From JTS-RE37 sp041743975 (lineage in GTDB: Bacteria; Bacteroidota; Bacteroidia; Flavobacteriales; Flavobacteriaceae): DNA of 13,097 bases. Positions 1 through 8,130 of this stretch are shown in pieces (the first letter of the stretch is position 1; each line of letters starts with the position of its first letter). Location of the stretch: positions 1-13,097 of the forward strand of contig JBGTLT010000063.1 of NCBI GenBank assembly GCA_041743975.1, read 5' to 3'. A program made the position numbers and the translations under genes. The notes below the pieces were generated by a model. It was not told where the DNA came from. It saw only the letters and a list, made by a program, of their open reading frames with translations, and searched no databases.

Positions 1-255
1 GAATCCTTTTGAATTAAAAATAAGGCACTTACAATTTGTTTTATATACAAAAATTAACTTTTTTTGCAGTTCGTAGTTAAAATCGATCATTTCATCGAAC
101 ATAATTTGTCATATTTAGGATTCTAATAAGCGTCAATAGCAGCTCATCCCCATAAAATTGTTTGGAGAATACATAAGCAGTTACCTAATTTTAAAAAATA
201 AAACTATTTCACATCAATACTTTCTTCTTTTTATAACCCCACAATCCATAACATT
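1..255. other. AT-rich leader region without a gene
   Basis: This stretch is strongly AT-rich and holds no credible coding sequence. I searched it for the Bacteroidota -7 element TAnnTTTG and found only a shortened 7-base version (TAATTTG at 102-108) with no suitably spaced TTG upstream. The promoter of the following gene is therefore not located. A short inverted repeat CGAT-N6-ATCG lies around 83-96. No Shine-Dalgarno sequence precedes the ATG at 256, which is normal for this phylum. Confidence 0.6.
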
Positions 256-2331
256 ATGAAATTAAAAATTACTCTTGTACTATTTTTAACCACCCTATTT
301 ATTTCCCGGACCACGGCCCAATGCGGTGACGCACAGTTTGCCGAAATAAATGGCATCGCAGTGATCGAAGCCGAGTCGCCAAGCCTCCCCAATGGCTGGA
401 ACAGAGAAACAGCAAGTAATCCATTTACAGGAGGTTCCTATATTGCCTGGAGGGGGGCTGATTCCTTTAATAACCCCGGGAATGGCACTATCAACTACAG
501 GGTGCGGATCAACTCTGCAGGTACCTACAGGTTCCAATGGAGGAGCAAGGTTGGCATCATTGCCGCTACCAATCCATCCACCGAACACAATGATTCCTGG
601 TTGAAAATACAGGCATCTGATTTCTTCGGAATGAAAAATGGCCAGAGGATATATCCGAGAGGATCCGGTAAATCCCCTACCGCTTTAGGCGCAGGTGGGG
701 AAGGATGGTTTAAGATCTATTCCAGTGGGACAACCAATTGGACGTGGTCCACAAATACGAGCGACAACCAGGGATATCAGGTATATGCCACTTTTAACAG
801 CCCGGGTGTTTATACCATCCAGGTCTCCGGCAGGTCCAGGGGCCATTTTATCGACAGGATGGTACTTTACAAAGAGAACAACTATACCGCATCACAGGCC
901 CAAAGCCTTTCCAGGGCACAGACCAATTGCGGAGGGGGTACACCACCACCGCCACCGCCACCCCCAGCTGGTAATCCGGCAGTCAGTTCCTTCAGCTATA
1001 TCAATGCAGGAAATGACAATGTTATAGGTACCCTGAATAACGGGGCACAGATCAATATTTCCAATGTTACTTCCAACCTGAGTTTCAGGGCAAATGCCAA
1101 TTCCGATACCCAGAGTGTGCGGCTGCAACTTACCGGGCCGGTGAGCAATACAAGGAATGATAACAATGTACCCTACTCCATTTTTGGCGACTCCGGTGGT
1201 AATTATACCGGCAGGACCATGCAGACAGGGAACTATACCCTAACCGCCACACCCTACGTGCAGGATAATCTGGGTGGGGCTCAGGGCACTGCCAATACCA
1301 TCAGTTTCAGTATCGTAAACAACGGGACGCCACCACCTCCACCTCCTCCAAGCGGCGATAATGTGGTGACAGGCTTTACCCTGGTAAATGCAGGCAACAA
1401 CAATGACATAGGTGCTATCACCCCAGGAAGGAATTTCAGTAGCCTTCCTTCCAGCCTGAGCATACGGGCCAATACGAACCCGAATTCTGTGGGTTACGTC
1501 AGGTTTACATTATCGGGACCAATCAACAACACTCAAAGTGAAGGGGCGGCCCCGTATCACCTGTTCGGTGATATTGGTGTAAACCCTATCGGCAGATCCT
1601 TCCCGAATGGAAATTATACAATTACGGCCCTGCCCAGAAATGGTACGGCATTGACGGTTAATTTTACAATTGGAGGAGGAGGTAATACTTCCCCGACGCC
1701 ACCGCCGGGCGGCAATAATGTGGTGACAGGCTTTACCCTGGTAAATGCAGCGAACAATAATGACATAGGTGCTATCATACAAGGGAGGAATTTCAGTAAC
1801 CTTCCTTCCAGCCTGAACATACGGGCCAATACGAACCCGAATTCAGTTGGTTACGTCAGGTTTACATTATCAGGTCCAATAAACACCAGTAATAGTGAAG
1901 GCGAGGCCCCGTATCACCTGCTCGGTGATATTGGTCTAAACCCTATCGGCAGATCCTTCCCGAATGGAAATTATACAATTACGGCCCAACCCAGAAACGG
2001 TACGGCATTGACGGTTAATTTTACCATTGGGGGAGGAAGTTCTTCTGGTACCGGAATATCGGCGATTAACCAGGAAGTTTACGTATACCCTAACCCGGTC
2101 AAGGACGGAAGGTTCTCCGTGAAGATGCCCGAGGAAGTTACCGGAGAAGTGCACTACACCCTGATCAGTAGTTCAGGCGTAGCGATTGAAACCGGAAAGT
2201 TAGAAATCCAAAGGACAGGAGAAAATGCAGAATTCAATCTCAGTTCATTCAGTCAAAAGAATGCCGGGATTTATTATCTTATCCTCGAATCCAATCTGGC
2301 CAGATATACATTGCCGGTAATGAAAAAGTAA
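256..2331 (+). CDS. Secreted modular carbohydrate-binding-like protein with T9SS sorting tail
   Basis: This 691-residue protein is probably exported by Sec, then secreted or surface-attached by the type IX system. Residues 1-21 form a signal peptide with cleavage at A21/Q22. Residues about 25-222 look like a CBM6/CBM35-type beta-sandwich: it opens with an IEAES motif and closes with HFIDRMVLY, and is rich in Trp, Tyr, Gly and Asn. Proline linkers (about 230-238, 357-364, 478-484) separate three beta-sandwich repeats at about 240-356, 369-475 and 488-594. The last two differ at only 12 of 107 positions by hand count. Residues about 605-691 are a type A T9SS sorting domain with the YPNP motif near its start and a basic end. 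No glycosidase or lyase domain is visible, so a binding, adhesion or scaffold role is inferred; the ligand is unknown. It appears to be transcribed alone, with a terminator just downstream. Confidence 0.85.
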   Translation: MKLKITLVLFLTTLFISRTTAQCGDAQFAEINGIAVIEAESPSLPNGWNRETASNPFTGGSYIAWRGADSFNNPGNGTINYRVRINSAGTYRFQWRSKVGIIAATNPSTEHNDSWLKIQASDFFGMKNGQRIYPRGSGKSPTALGAGGEGWFKIYSSGTTNWTWSTNTSDNQGYQVYATFNSPGVYTIQVSGRSRGHFIDRMVLYKENNYTASQAQSLSRAQTNCGGGTPPPPPPPPAGNPAVSSFSYINAGNDNVIGTLNNGAQINISNVTSNLSFRANANSDTQSVRLQLTGPVSNTRNDNNVPYSIFGDSGGNYTGRTMQTGNYTLTATPYVQDNLGGAQGTANTISFSIVNNGTPPPPPPPSGDNVVTGFTLVNAGNNNDIGAITPGRNFSSLPSSLSIRANTNPNSVGYVRFTLSGPINNTQSEGAAPYHLFGDIGVNPIGRSFPNGNYTITALPRNGTALTVNFTIGGGGNTSPTPPPGGNNVVTGFTLVNAANNNDIGAIIQGRNFSNLPSSLNIRANTNPNSVGYVRFTLSGPINTSNSEGEAPYHLLGDIGLNPIGRSFPNGNYTITAQPRNGTALTVNFTIGGGSSSGTGISAINQEVYVYPNPVKDGRFSVKMPEEVTGEVHYTLISSSGVAIETGKLEIQRTGENAEFNLSSFSQKNAGIYYLILESNLARYTLPVMKK
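1360..2037 (+). repeat. Tandem in-frame domain duplication, 357-base period
   Basis: The segment 1360-1680 recurs at 1717-2037 with an exact 357-base (119-codon) offset, counting the proline-glycine linker. Long stretches are identical at DNA level, for example most of 1578-1627 against 1935-1984. The encoded units match at about 95 of 107 residues by hand count. A more diverged relative of the same unit lies at about 973-1323. High DNA identity points to a fairly recent duplication or to gene conversion between the units. Confidence 0.9.
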
Positions 2332-2354
2332 CTGACATTTCATCTGATCACAAG

Positions 2355-2385
2355 AACAGCCTCCACATCGGAGGTTGTTTTTTTT
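2355..2385 (+). terminator. Rho-independent terminator
   Basis: A 10-base stem (AACAGCCTCC with GGAGGTTGTT, containing one G-T wobble) encloses a 5-base loop and runs into an eight-T tract. It sits 24 bases past the stop codon of the T9SS protein. It should end that transcript and insulate the DoxX-like gene. Confidence 0.88.
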
Positions 2386-2442
2386 GACCTTTCGCCAACT
2401 TCCTTTTGTGTAAATAAAAATAGGCAAAGTGTAATTATTTTT

Positions 2443-2450
2443 TAAATTTG
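2443..2450 (+). promoter_or_regulatory. Candidate Bacteroidota -7 promoter element
   Basis: TAAATTTG matches the TAnnTTTG consensus exactly and lies between the upstream terminator and the ATG at 2518. I find no TTG at the expected 17-23 base spacing upstream, so the -33 element is weak or absent. The predicted leader is about 60 bases. Confidence 0.45.
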
Positions 2451-2517
2451 AAGGGGCCTCCTGCCCAATCCGCACGTATCCAGGGTACCAAGCAACAAAC
2501 AAAAACAAACCAAAGAC

Positions 2518-2895
2518 ATGAAAAAGAAAATCATTTTGATCGTCAGCATCCTTTTTGGCCTGATGTTCATCAACTCCGGACTCAATAAATTTTTCAATTA
2601 TATGCCGGTACCGGAAGACCTGCCGGAAGGCCTTATGAATTTAATGGGCGCATTTATGGAAATCGGCTGGTTGTTTCCTTTGGTAGGTGTCGTTGAAATT
2701 GTGGGCGGTATTCTGTTTATGACCAATAAATACAGGGCCCTGGGGGCGATCATCATTTTGCCGGTCATGGTAGGGATATTGCTGACGCATATCGTGAATG
2801 CCCCCTCCGGATTACCCATCGCACTTGTTTTGATGGCTATAAACCTTTGGGTACTGTATGAGAACCGCGATAAATACAAGCCCCTGGTCAGTTAA
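2518..2895 (+). CDS. DoxX-like small integral membrane protein
   Basis: This 125-residue protein is almost entirely hydrophobic, with four likely membrane helices at about 4-20, 50-69, 75-92 and 96-113. The first is followed by an NSGLNKFF segment that resembles the conserved start of DoxX/DoxX-like proteins, and the length is typical of that family. Members sit in the inner membrane and have been linked to redox or thiol stress in some species, but the biochemical role of this branch is not known. It stands alone between a terminator and a convergent operon, behind its own -7 element, so context gives no functional clue and no link to the sugar genes. The start follows from the Lys-rich N-terminus ahead of the first helix. 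Confidence 0.75.
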   Translation: MKKKIILIVSILFGLMFINSGLNKFFNYMPVPEDLPEGLMNLMGAFMEIGWLFPLVGVVEIVGGILFMTNKYRALGAIIILPVMVGILLTHIVNAPSGLPIALVLMAINLWVLYENRDKYKPLVS

Positions 2896-3194
2896 GCTTT
2901 TTGGGGTAACCTGGCAGGCACACGATACCCAAGTGTCCGGATGCCTTCGACTGCCAGCCCGATCCGTCAGCCTTCGGGATAGACCAGATTTAGGTGCTAC
3001 CCCAGAAAATCATAGCGGTATTCAATGTTTAAAGATTACTTTATAATCAAAATATTAATTGAATCCTGCTTTCAACCCTGAACTTTCAGCCTTGCCAAAT
3101 GCGATTGATGCCTGCGGCTGTCAACTGAATACTATTCGTTATTTACTACCCCCGGATCCTTGAATTTTGAACCGGGAACTGGGAATACCATATA
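2896..3194. other. Convergent intergenic gap with nested inverted repeats
   Basis: This 299-base gap separates two converging genes and holds no convincing coding sequence. It contains TGGGGTA (2902-2908) facing TACCCCA (2998-3004), with CTGGCAG (2911-2917) facing CTGCCAG (2951-2957) nested inside. Smaller ACAC/GTGT and GGCA/TGCC pairs lie within the inner loop. An AT-rich nested palindrome follows (see 3020-3064). From about 3065 to 3194 there are GAAC/GAACT-like low-complexity motifs and a weak CCCGG-N16-CCGGG hairpin without a T tract. A structured transcript end or a decayed repeat is possible. Confidence 0.45.
3020..3064. repeat. AT-rich nested palindrome, possible bidirectional terminator
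   Basis: ATTCAAT at 3020-3026 pairs perfectly with ATTGAAT at 3058-3064. Inside it, GATTA at 3034-3038 pairs with TAATC at 3044-3048 around a 5-base loop. The position between convergent genes fits a bidirectional transcription stop, but neither side has a strong T tract and the stem is AT-poor in stability, so this is tentative. Confidence 0.35.
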
Positions 3195-5507
3195 CTATTT
3201 GTATTTACTGACCCTCTCATCAGCAATGACGCCCTGCCAGTTCATACCAAAGGCAAAGTCGTACTTATTGCCTTCAGCATCCTGGTAGGGTTCCATATCC
3301 CGTGGTACATCCTCCAGTTGCTGTTCCACCGTTTTCATATCCATCGGCATTTGGAAAGGAAGCAGTGCAGAAGGTTCAGCCTTCCCGGAAACAATATCCA
3401 TCAGGGCCTGGTCCTGCACACCCATATGGACCAATATGGCGGCCGCGTCGCTTTCAATTTCAGAAAAAACCATGGGCTTTGAGGTATTTATCAGGACAAT
3501 CACGGGCTTGTTTCCCATCTTGGCTTTGGTCTTGCTGACCAGTTCCATATCCGTTATGTTATTGGAGGTTACCGTTTTGCCCTTATAGGTTCTGTTGGTA
3601 AAATCTTCCAGCGGGCTGCCCCCGGCCAGACTCGTATCCCTGGCTTCGGTAGCGGTATACTGTCCATATTGAAGGCTGATAGGTACATAACCATTACCCC
3701 CTTTGGCCACATCTTCCCTATTGTAGCCAACCCCCCCATCAGGACTTTCAATGCCAACCAGGGCAAAGTCCGCCACTCCAGGATCTTCCACAACATCAAA
3801 ATACTTCCCAACAACTTCCATATTGAAGGGATATTCTGTTTTTTCAGGAGTTTCCCTGCCAAACCAATTTTTGCTGGGGGCAGTATACCGCTGTGGTACG
3901 TAAACCTTTTGTTTTGAAGCCAACGGAAGGATTTTATCCCGGTTCTTTAGAAGTACCACGGAACGCACCTGGGCCCGATACCCCGCTTCCATAAAATCCG
4001 GGTTGCCAACCACCTGTTCAGTTTCCGAAACATCCAGGTATGGGTTTTCAAATAGTCCTACCCTGAAAATGTTTTTTAAAAGCCGTACTGCTGAGGTTTC
4101 GAAACGCTTCCGCATATATTCCTCCCCGTGTTCCTCCACCCCCAGTTTATAGGCTTCCAGAACCGGGGCCATATCATTGTTGCCACCGAACTGGTCCCCC
4201 CCGGCTTCAATCACCTTATAGTGACGTTCGGCAGGCGTCTGGTTTTCAACCCCCCAGCCTTTGCCTTCGAACAGGTCTATGGCAGACACATCACGTGTAA
4301 TGCCCCAATCCGTGCACACTACCCCATCGTATCCATATTCCCCCCTCAGGAGATCAGTGATCAGGTATTCGTTAAACGCATTCCCAACATTGTCATTATT
4401 TTTGGTGTCCTGGTCGAATGATATCGTATAGTACGGCATAACCGCGGAAGCCATTTTTGTAGGCCCTTCCAGTTGAAAGGCGCCCATAGTAAAAGGTTGC
4501 AAATGGTCCATAAGGTTCTTGCCGGGGTACACTGCATAGGCCCCGTAACCAAAATGGGCATCCCGGCCACCCTCCTCCGGGCCCCCTCCGGGCCAGTGCT
4601 TTACCATGGCATTCACGCTCTGGTACCCCCAGCCGCCGGGAATTTCGGACGACTGAAAGCCATCCACATAGGCCCGGGCCATATCGGTGGCCAGCTCCGG
4701 ATCTTCCCCTAATGTGCCGCTGAAACGGCTCCAACGGGGTTCGGTTGCCAGGTCTATCTGGGGAGACAGCGCAGTAGCAATCCCCAGTGCCCTGTATTCT
4801 TTGGAAGCTATATCACCAAATTGTTGCATCAGGGAAGGGTCAAAGGTTGCGGCTATCCCCAGTGTAGCAGGCCACATGGATATCCTTCCCCCTGCGCCGG
4901 CGTTATACTCGGCACCGGCATCACTGCCATGCCTGGGATCTGAGCTACTGTTGACCGGAATGCCCAGCCCTATTGTCTCTACCATCGCCTGGGCTTTGTT
5001 GTTCCATTGTGCGGCTACACTCGGAGACTCCACGCTTGTTATGAGCACATGACGGAGATTGTCATCTTTCAGGAATTTTTGCTGTGTATCAGAAAGGTCG
5101 CTGGGTGCAGCACCACTCTCAACAAAGGGTTTACCCCCATAGGTAACCGGACCAAAAAAACTATTGCCTGCAGATGGAATGGATTGATGCGCACTATAGA
5201 GCATAAGGCCTGCGATCTGTTCCAGGGACATCTTCCCTGCGAGATCTTTGGAACGTTCATCTGCCGATAAGCGCCAGTCTTCATAAGGATCCAGTTTTCC
5301 ATCTTTGCTCAAATCCTTAAATGCGTATCGATCAACAGTAAGGATTTGCACCCCGGATCCGGAACTATATCCAAGAATAGCCCCCTCTTCGTTGTGTACC
5401 AAAGTAAAGTCTCCTTTCTTTGCCTCCGTAAATTTCGGGTTGCAGCTACCGGTAAGCAAGGCAACCAACATGCAGCAACAGGCAACTGAGTTATCGCGAT
5501 TTTTCAT
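3195..5507 (-). CDS. Lipoprotein glycoside hydrolase family 3 (beta-glucosidase/xylosidase type)
   Basis: This 770-residue enzyme is expected to release terminal sugars from beta-glycosides in the periplasm or at the outer membrane. The N-terminus is a lipoprotein signal: a hydrophobic stretch ending LTGSC, with C22 as the lipidated residue. The GH3 barrel (about 85-430) shows the substrate-binding KHWPGGG motif at 303-309, the SSDPRHGSD block at 188-196, and the nucleophile Asp400 in VCTDWG. The alpha/beta sandwich domain (about 510-720) ends with PSALLPFQMP, as in other GH3 enzymes, followed by a short C-terminal part. Residues 65-76 form a near-ideal EF-hand-type calcium loop before the barrel. 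The general acid/base cannot be assigned by eye, nor can the sugar specificity. It is the last gene of the run, 28 bases after the esterase, which suggests action on de-esterified glycosides (inference). Length is normal for the family. Confidence 0.92.
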   Translation of the reverse strand: MKNRDNSVACCCMLVALLTGSCNPKFTEAKKGDFTLVHNEEGAILGYSSGSGVQILTVDRYAFKDLSKDGKLDPYEDWRLSADERSKDLAGKMSLEQIAGLMLYSAHQSIPSAGNSFFGPVTYGGKPFVESGAAPSDLSDTQQKFLKDDNLRHVLITSVESPSVAAQWNNKAQAMVETIGLGIPVNSSSDPRHGSDAGAEYNAGAGGRISMWPATLGIAATFDPSLMQQFGDIASKEYRALGIATALSPQIDLATEPRWSRFSGTLGEDPELATDMARAYVDGFQSSEIPGGWGYQSVNAMVKHWPGGGPEEGGRDAHFGYGAYAVYPGKNLMDHLQPFTMGAFQLEGPTKMASAVMPYYTISFDQDTKNNDNVGNAFNEYLITDLLRGEYGYDGVVCTDWGITRDVSAIDLFEGKGWGVENQTPAERHYKVIEAGGDQFGGNNDMAPVLEAYKLGVEEHGEEYMRKRFETSAVRLLKNIFRVGLFENPYLDVSETEQVVGNPDFMEAGYRAQVRSVVLLKNRDKILPLASKQKVYVPQRYTAPSKNWFGRETPEKTEYPFNMEVVGKYFDVVEDPGVADFALVGIESPDGGVGYNREDVAKGGNGYVPISLQYGQYTATEARDTSLAGGSPLEDFTNRTYKGKTVTSNNITDMELVSKTKAKMGNKPVIVLINTSKPMVFSEIESDAAAILVHMGVQDQALMDIVSGKAEPSALLPFQMPMDMKTVEQQLEDVPRDMEPYQDAEGNKYDFAFGMNWQGVIADERVSKYK

Positions 5508-5535
5508 TTATTGTGATTCTTGTTTAATCAAAATG

Positions 5536-7149
5536 TTATTCACTGGTGGTAACTTCAAAAAGTTCCTTATCCAGTTGTGGTTTTACCTCGCACTTGTTGT
5601 CAAAGTGCATGGTGGCCGTATCTGTACTGTTGTAGACAGGCCATTCGGGCAATCCCGGGTGGTTGGGGTCTCCGGTTTTGGCAAAATTGATCCACGCACC
5701 ACTTACCTTATCTGCCAAAGCATGTGCTTCTTCCCCTCCTCCTGTCATGTTTTTGCCCCGTTCTATAGTATCAAATACAAATGGCAGTTCCATACAATGG
5801 AGCGACTTATATTTTCCGTCAAAGACCGGGGACTGCCAGGTGAACAGGTACATATAGACCGGTGCCCCGCCAGGCAGTGCTGATTTTGTATTGGCCTGAA
5901 CTACGGCCCCCGGACGGAACATCGTATCGATATCCAAAAGGTCTGAAGGTTTTGAATCTTCGGGCCAGGCCTTTTTTACAGCTGCCAGATAGGCCTCGGA
6001 CTTATTTTTGTAGGTTTCTTTAATATGTGCTAAAACCTCCGCTTCTGTAGCCTTGAAAAACCGGCCATTTGCCAAAGGGGTGAATTCATTTTTGGTAGTC
6101 CCTAATAACAGCGGCACATTTTTCGATAGCTCAAATGCCTCCGGGGCAAACAACTGATAGGGCAGGTCTTCCCCATCCCTGCTTGGACCCCAGTTCAGTC
6201 CGAAGCCGGCGATTGGTTTCCCCTCAGCCTTCATCTTTTCTTCAATCGTTTTAAGCGCCTTTTTACCGGCTGCACTCAAGGTCTCAAAGGGGATGTTCTG
6301 AATGCTGTCCACTTCATTTGCGCCCAGTCCCAGATTGGACATTACTTCCGCAGCAATAGCCTGCGTTTCGCTTTTTTCCAACATGGCTGTCCGAAAGGAA
6401 CCGCTCTGGTTGACTGCTTTATGGAACAACCCCTTTGCTTTGGGCATGGCCATCAAGGTATTCACTTTTGCCCCGCCACCGCTCTGACCAAAAATTGTCA
6501 CATTATCAGGGTCCCCGCCAAAATTGGCTATGTTGGCCTTCACCCATTCCAGGGCCGCCACAATATCCAAAATACTGTTGTTGGCAGAATGTTGATACCT
6601 GGCACCATAGGCCGAAAGGTCTAAAAATCCCAGGATGTTCAGCCGATGGTTGATGGATACAACCACAACATCACCTTTCTTACTCAGGTTTTCCCCATCC
6701 GTGGATGGCAATTCCTGGCTGGAGCCTGATGTAAAGCCTCCGCCATGTATCCAGAATAACACCGGGCGCTTCCTGCCATCATCGATTGAGGGTGTCCAGA
6801 CATTGACCCGCATACAATCCTCGTTGGGGTATCCCCAGTCGTGATCAAATACAAATTCTGCTTCATCCTGTACGGAGGTCGTAGGATTCTCAAGGGGGGC
6901 AACCGGCCCATACATTGTTGAACTGCGGACACCCTCCCAGGCATCCGGTTTGGAAGGGGCCATAAAGCGTGATGCTTTGGCATAAGGGATTCCTTTGTAG
7001 ATAAAGGTGCCTTCATGGATGTATCCTCGGACTTTGCCCGATTCTGTATTTGTCACCGCCACGGTTTCCCCGGTAATGACCTCCTGGGCCGACACGGAAG
7101 CGGCCAGGAGCAGTGCCATTCCTATAATGGCTATGCTGATTTTTTTCAT
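5536..7149 (-). CDS. Exported type-B carboxylesterase (alpha/beta hydrolase)
   Basis: This 537-residue enzyme of the COesterase (carboxylesterase/cholinesterase) family hydrolyses carboxylic esters. Residues 1-21 are a signal peptide (cleavage A21/Q22), placing it in the periplasm or outside. The oxyanion loop HGGGF is at 135-139. Nucleophile Ser223 sits in GQSGG (221-225), the likely acid is Glu355 in TKNEF, and the catalytic His is His451 in LHCMELPF. The C-terminal block FAKTGDPNHPGLPEWP (489-504) is typical. The nucleophile elbow has Gln and Gly where the common form is GESAG, a known family variant. It lies 32 bases after the isomerase-like gene and 28 before the GH3 gene, so co-transcription is very likely. 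A feruloyl, acetyl or similar sugar-ester substrate is inferred from context only. Confidence 0.9.
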   Translation of the reverse strand: MKKISIAIIGMALLLAASVSAQEVITGETVAVTNTESGKVRGYIHEGTFIYKGIPYAKASRFMAPSKPDAWEGVRSSTMYGPVAPLENPTTSVQDEAEFVFDHDWGYPNEDCMRVNVWTPSIDDGRKRPVLFWIHGGGFTSGSSQELPSTDGENLSKKGDVVVVSINHRLNILGFLDLSAYGARYQHSANNSILDIVAALEWVKANIANFGGDPDNVTIFGQSGGGAKVNTLMAMPKAKGLFHKAVNQSGSFRTAMLEKSETQAIAAEVMSNLGLGANEVDSIQNIPFETLSAAGKKALKTIEEKMKAEGKPIAGFGLNWGPSRDGEDLPYQLFAPEAFELSKNVPLLLGTTKNEFTPLANGRFFKATEAEVLAHIKETYKNKSEAYLAAVKKAWPEDSKPSDLLDIDTMFRPGAVVQANTKSALPGGAPVYMYLFTWQSPVFDGKYKSLHCMELPFVFDTIERGKNMTGGGEEAHALADKVSGAWINFAKTGDPNHPGLPEWPVYNSTDTATMHFDNKCEVKPQLDKELFEVTTSE

Positions 7150-7181
7150 TTTTGCTATTGGTTGTTTGTGTTACTACCTCC

Positions 7182-8048
7182 TTATTTAAACCCGATCTCT
7201 TTCAGGCCTTCATGGCTTATTTTAATGGCTTCCAGCGGTTTCAATCCGTCAAAGGTCATATCCTGCTCCACCATATAGTATTTCATCCCCGATTTCTTTT
7301 TTTGTGCAAGGATCCCGGCAAAATCGATGGTCCCGTTTCCGACAGGCGCAAACCTGCCTTGTTCGTCCATATCCTTCACATGCCAGATCTTAAACCGGCC
7401 GGGGTATTTTTCGAAATAGGCAACCGGATCGGCACCGGCCTTGGTAACCCAATACAGGTCCATCTGGAAATTGACATATTTTGGATCGGTATGTTCCAGC
7501 AGGTAATCCAGGGTTACATTCCCCTCCGGATCCTTTTTGAATTCAAAATCATGGTTGTGGTAGAGCAGTTTCAGTCCGGCCTTATCGGCTTTTTTCCCCA
7601 ACGTGGTCAAAATTTCTGCCAGGTTCGCCGCGGTACCGGTCATATCTGCCGTCCGGGCCTCCCGGTCAAATTTAAACAACCCCATGGGAGGGACGGGGAT
7701 GACAAAATATTCAAAGCCTGCGGCCTTTACATCGGCCATCATGGCATCCGCATTTTCAAGGGTAACGGTCCCCTGGTGTGTGCTGATGGGATGGAGGTCC
7801 AGTTCTTTCAGGTAGGCTTTAAAATCTGCGGGGGACATCCCGTAAAATTTGCCGGCATCATACCCGGCTGCCTCAATGTTTTTATAGCCGGCATCTGCAA
7901 CGGCCCTGAGTGTGGCTTTGGCATCGGTGCCCATATCCTCCCGGACCGTATACAGGGCGAGGCCCCCGAATTTTTCCTGAGCCAGCAAAGTGGCTGAAAG
8001 TGTAAAAAATAGCGCTGTGAAGGCGAGTTTAAGCATTGATCTTTTCAT
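7182..8048 (-). CDS. Periplasmic sugar isomerase/epimerase-like TIM-barrel protein
   Basis: This 288-residue protein belongs to the xylose-isomerase-like TIM-barrel superfamily (AP endonuclease 2 fold), annotated broadly as sugar phosphate isomerase/epimerase. Residues 1-23 form a signal peptide (A23/Q24), so it should act in the periplasm, where a phosphorylated sugar is an unlikely substrate. Likely active-site and metal residues are Glu59, His91, the YHNHDFEF block at 163-170, Asp197 in QMDLYW, His223 in WHVKD, and Glu261 in VEQD. The usual metal-binding pattern of the superfamily is Glu-Asp-His-Glu; the first position here is uncertain. Exported relatives occur in Bacteroidota loci that act on free or oxidised (3-keto) sugars, and such a role is plausible but unproven. 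It follows the regulator by 82 bases and precedes the esterase by 32. Confidence 0.83.
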   Translation of the reverse strand: MKRSMLKLAFTALFFTLSATLLAQEKFGGLALYTVREDMGTDAKATLRAVADAGYKNIEAAGYDAGKFYGMSPADFKAYLKELDLHPISTHQGTVTLENADAMMADVKAAGFEYFVIPVPPMGLFKFDREARTADMTGTAANLAEILTTLGKKADKAGLKLLYHNHDFEFKKDPEGNVTLDYLLEHTDPKYVNFQMDLYWVTKAGADPVAYFEKYPGRFKIWHVKDMDEQGRFAPVGNGTIDFAGILAQKKKSGMKYYMVEQDMTFDGLKPLEAIKISHEGLKEIGFK

Positions 8049-8130
8049 AATTTTTCTATTAAGTGTATTGTAGTTAAAAATTGTATTACCACTGAAACAT
8101 GCGGCAGATTTTTAGCAGTTCGAATGTGCT

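Noticed and set aside
942..968. CCACC-rich tract as a microsatellite or CRISPR-like repeat
   Set aside because: It is a coding proline linker inside the T9SS protein, with sister linkers at about 1330-1350 and 1690-1707; there are no spacers.
2858..3046. A short plus-strand frame running from the DoxX-like gene into the gap
   Set aside because: It overlaps the end of the DoxX-like gene in another frame, has no credible start context, and its product has no recognisable features; the inverted repeats explain the region better.
3152..3182. CCCGG-N16-CCGGG hairpin as the GH3 operon terminator
   Set aside because: The stem is only 5 bases, the loop is long, and no T tract follows on either strand.
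5305..5883. A 192-codon plus-strand frame across the esterase/GH3 junction
   Set aside because: It is antisense to the ends of two well-supported genes and its product has no recognisable domain.
7152..7997. A long plus-strand reading frame opposite the isomerase-like gene
   Set aside because: It is an antisense shadow: the minus strand encodes a signal peptide and a complete TIM-barrel protein, while the plus-strand product shows no family features.
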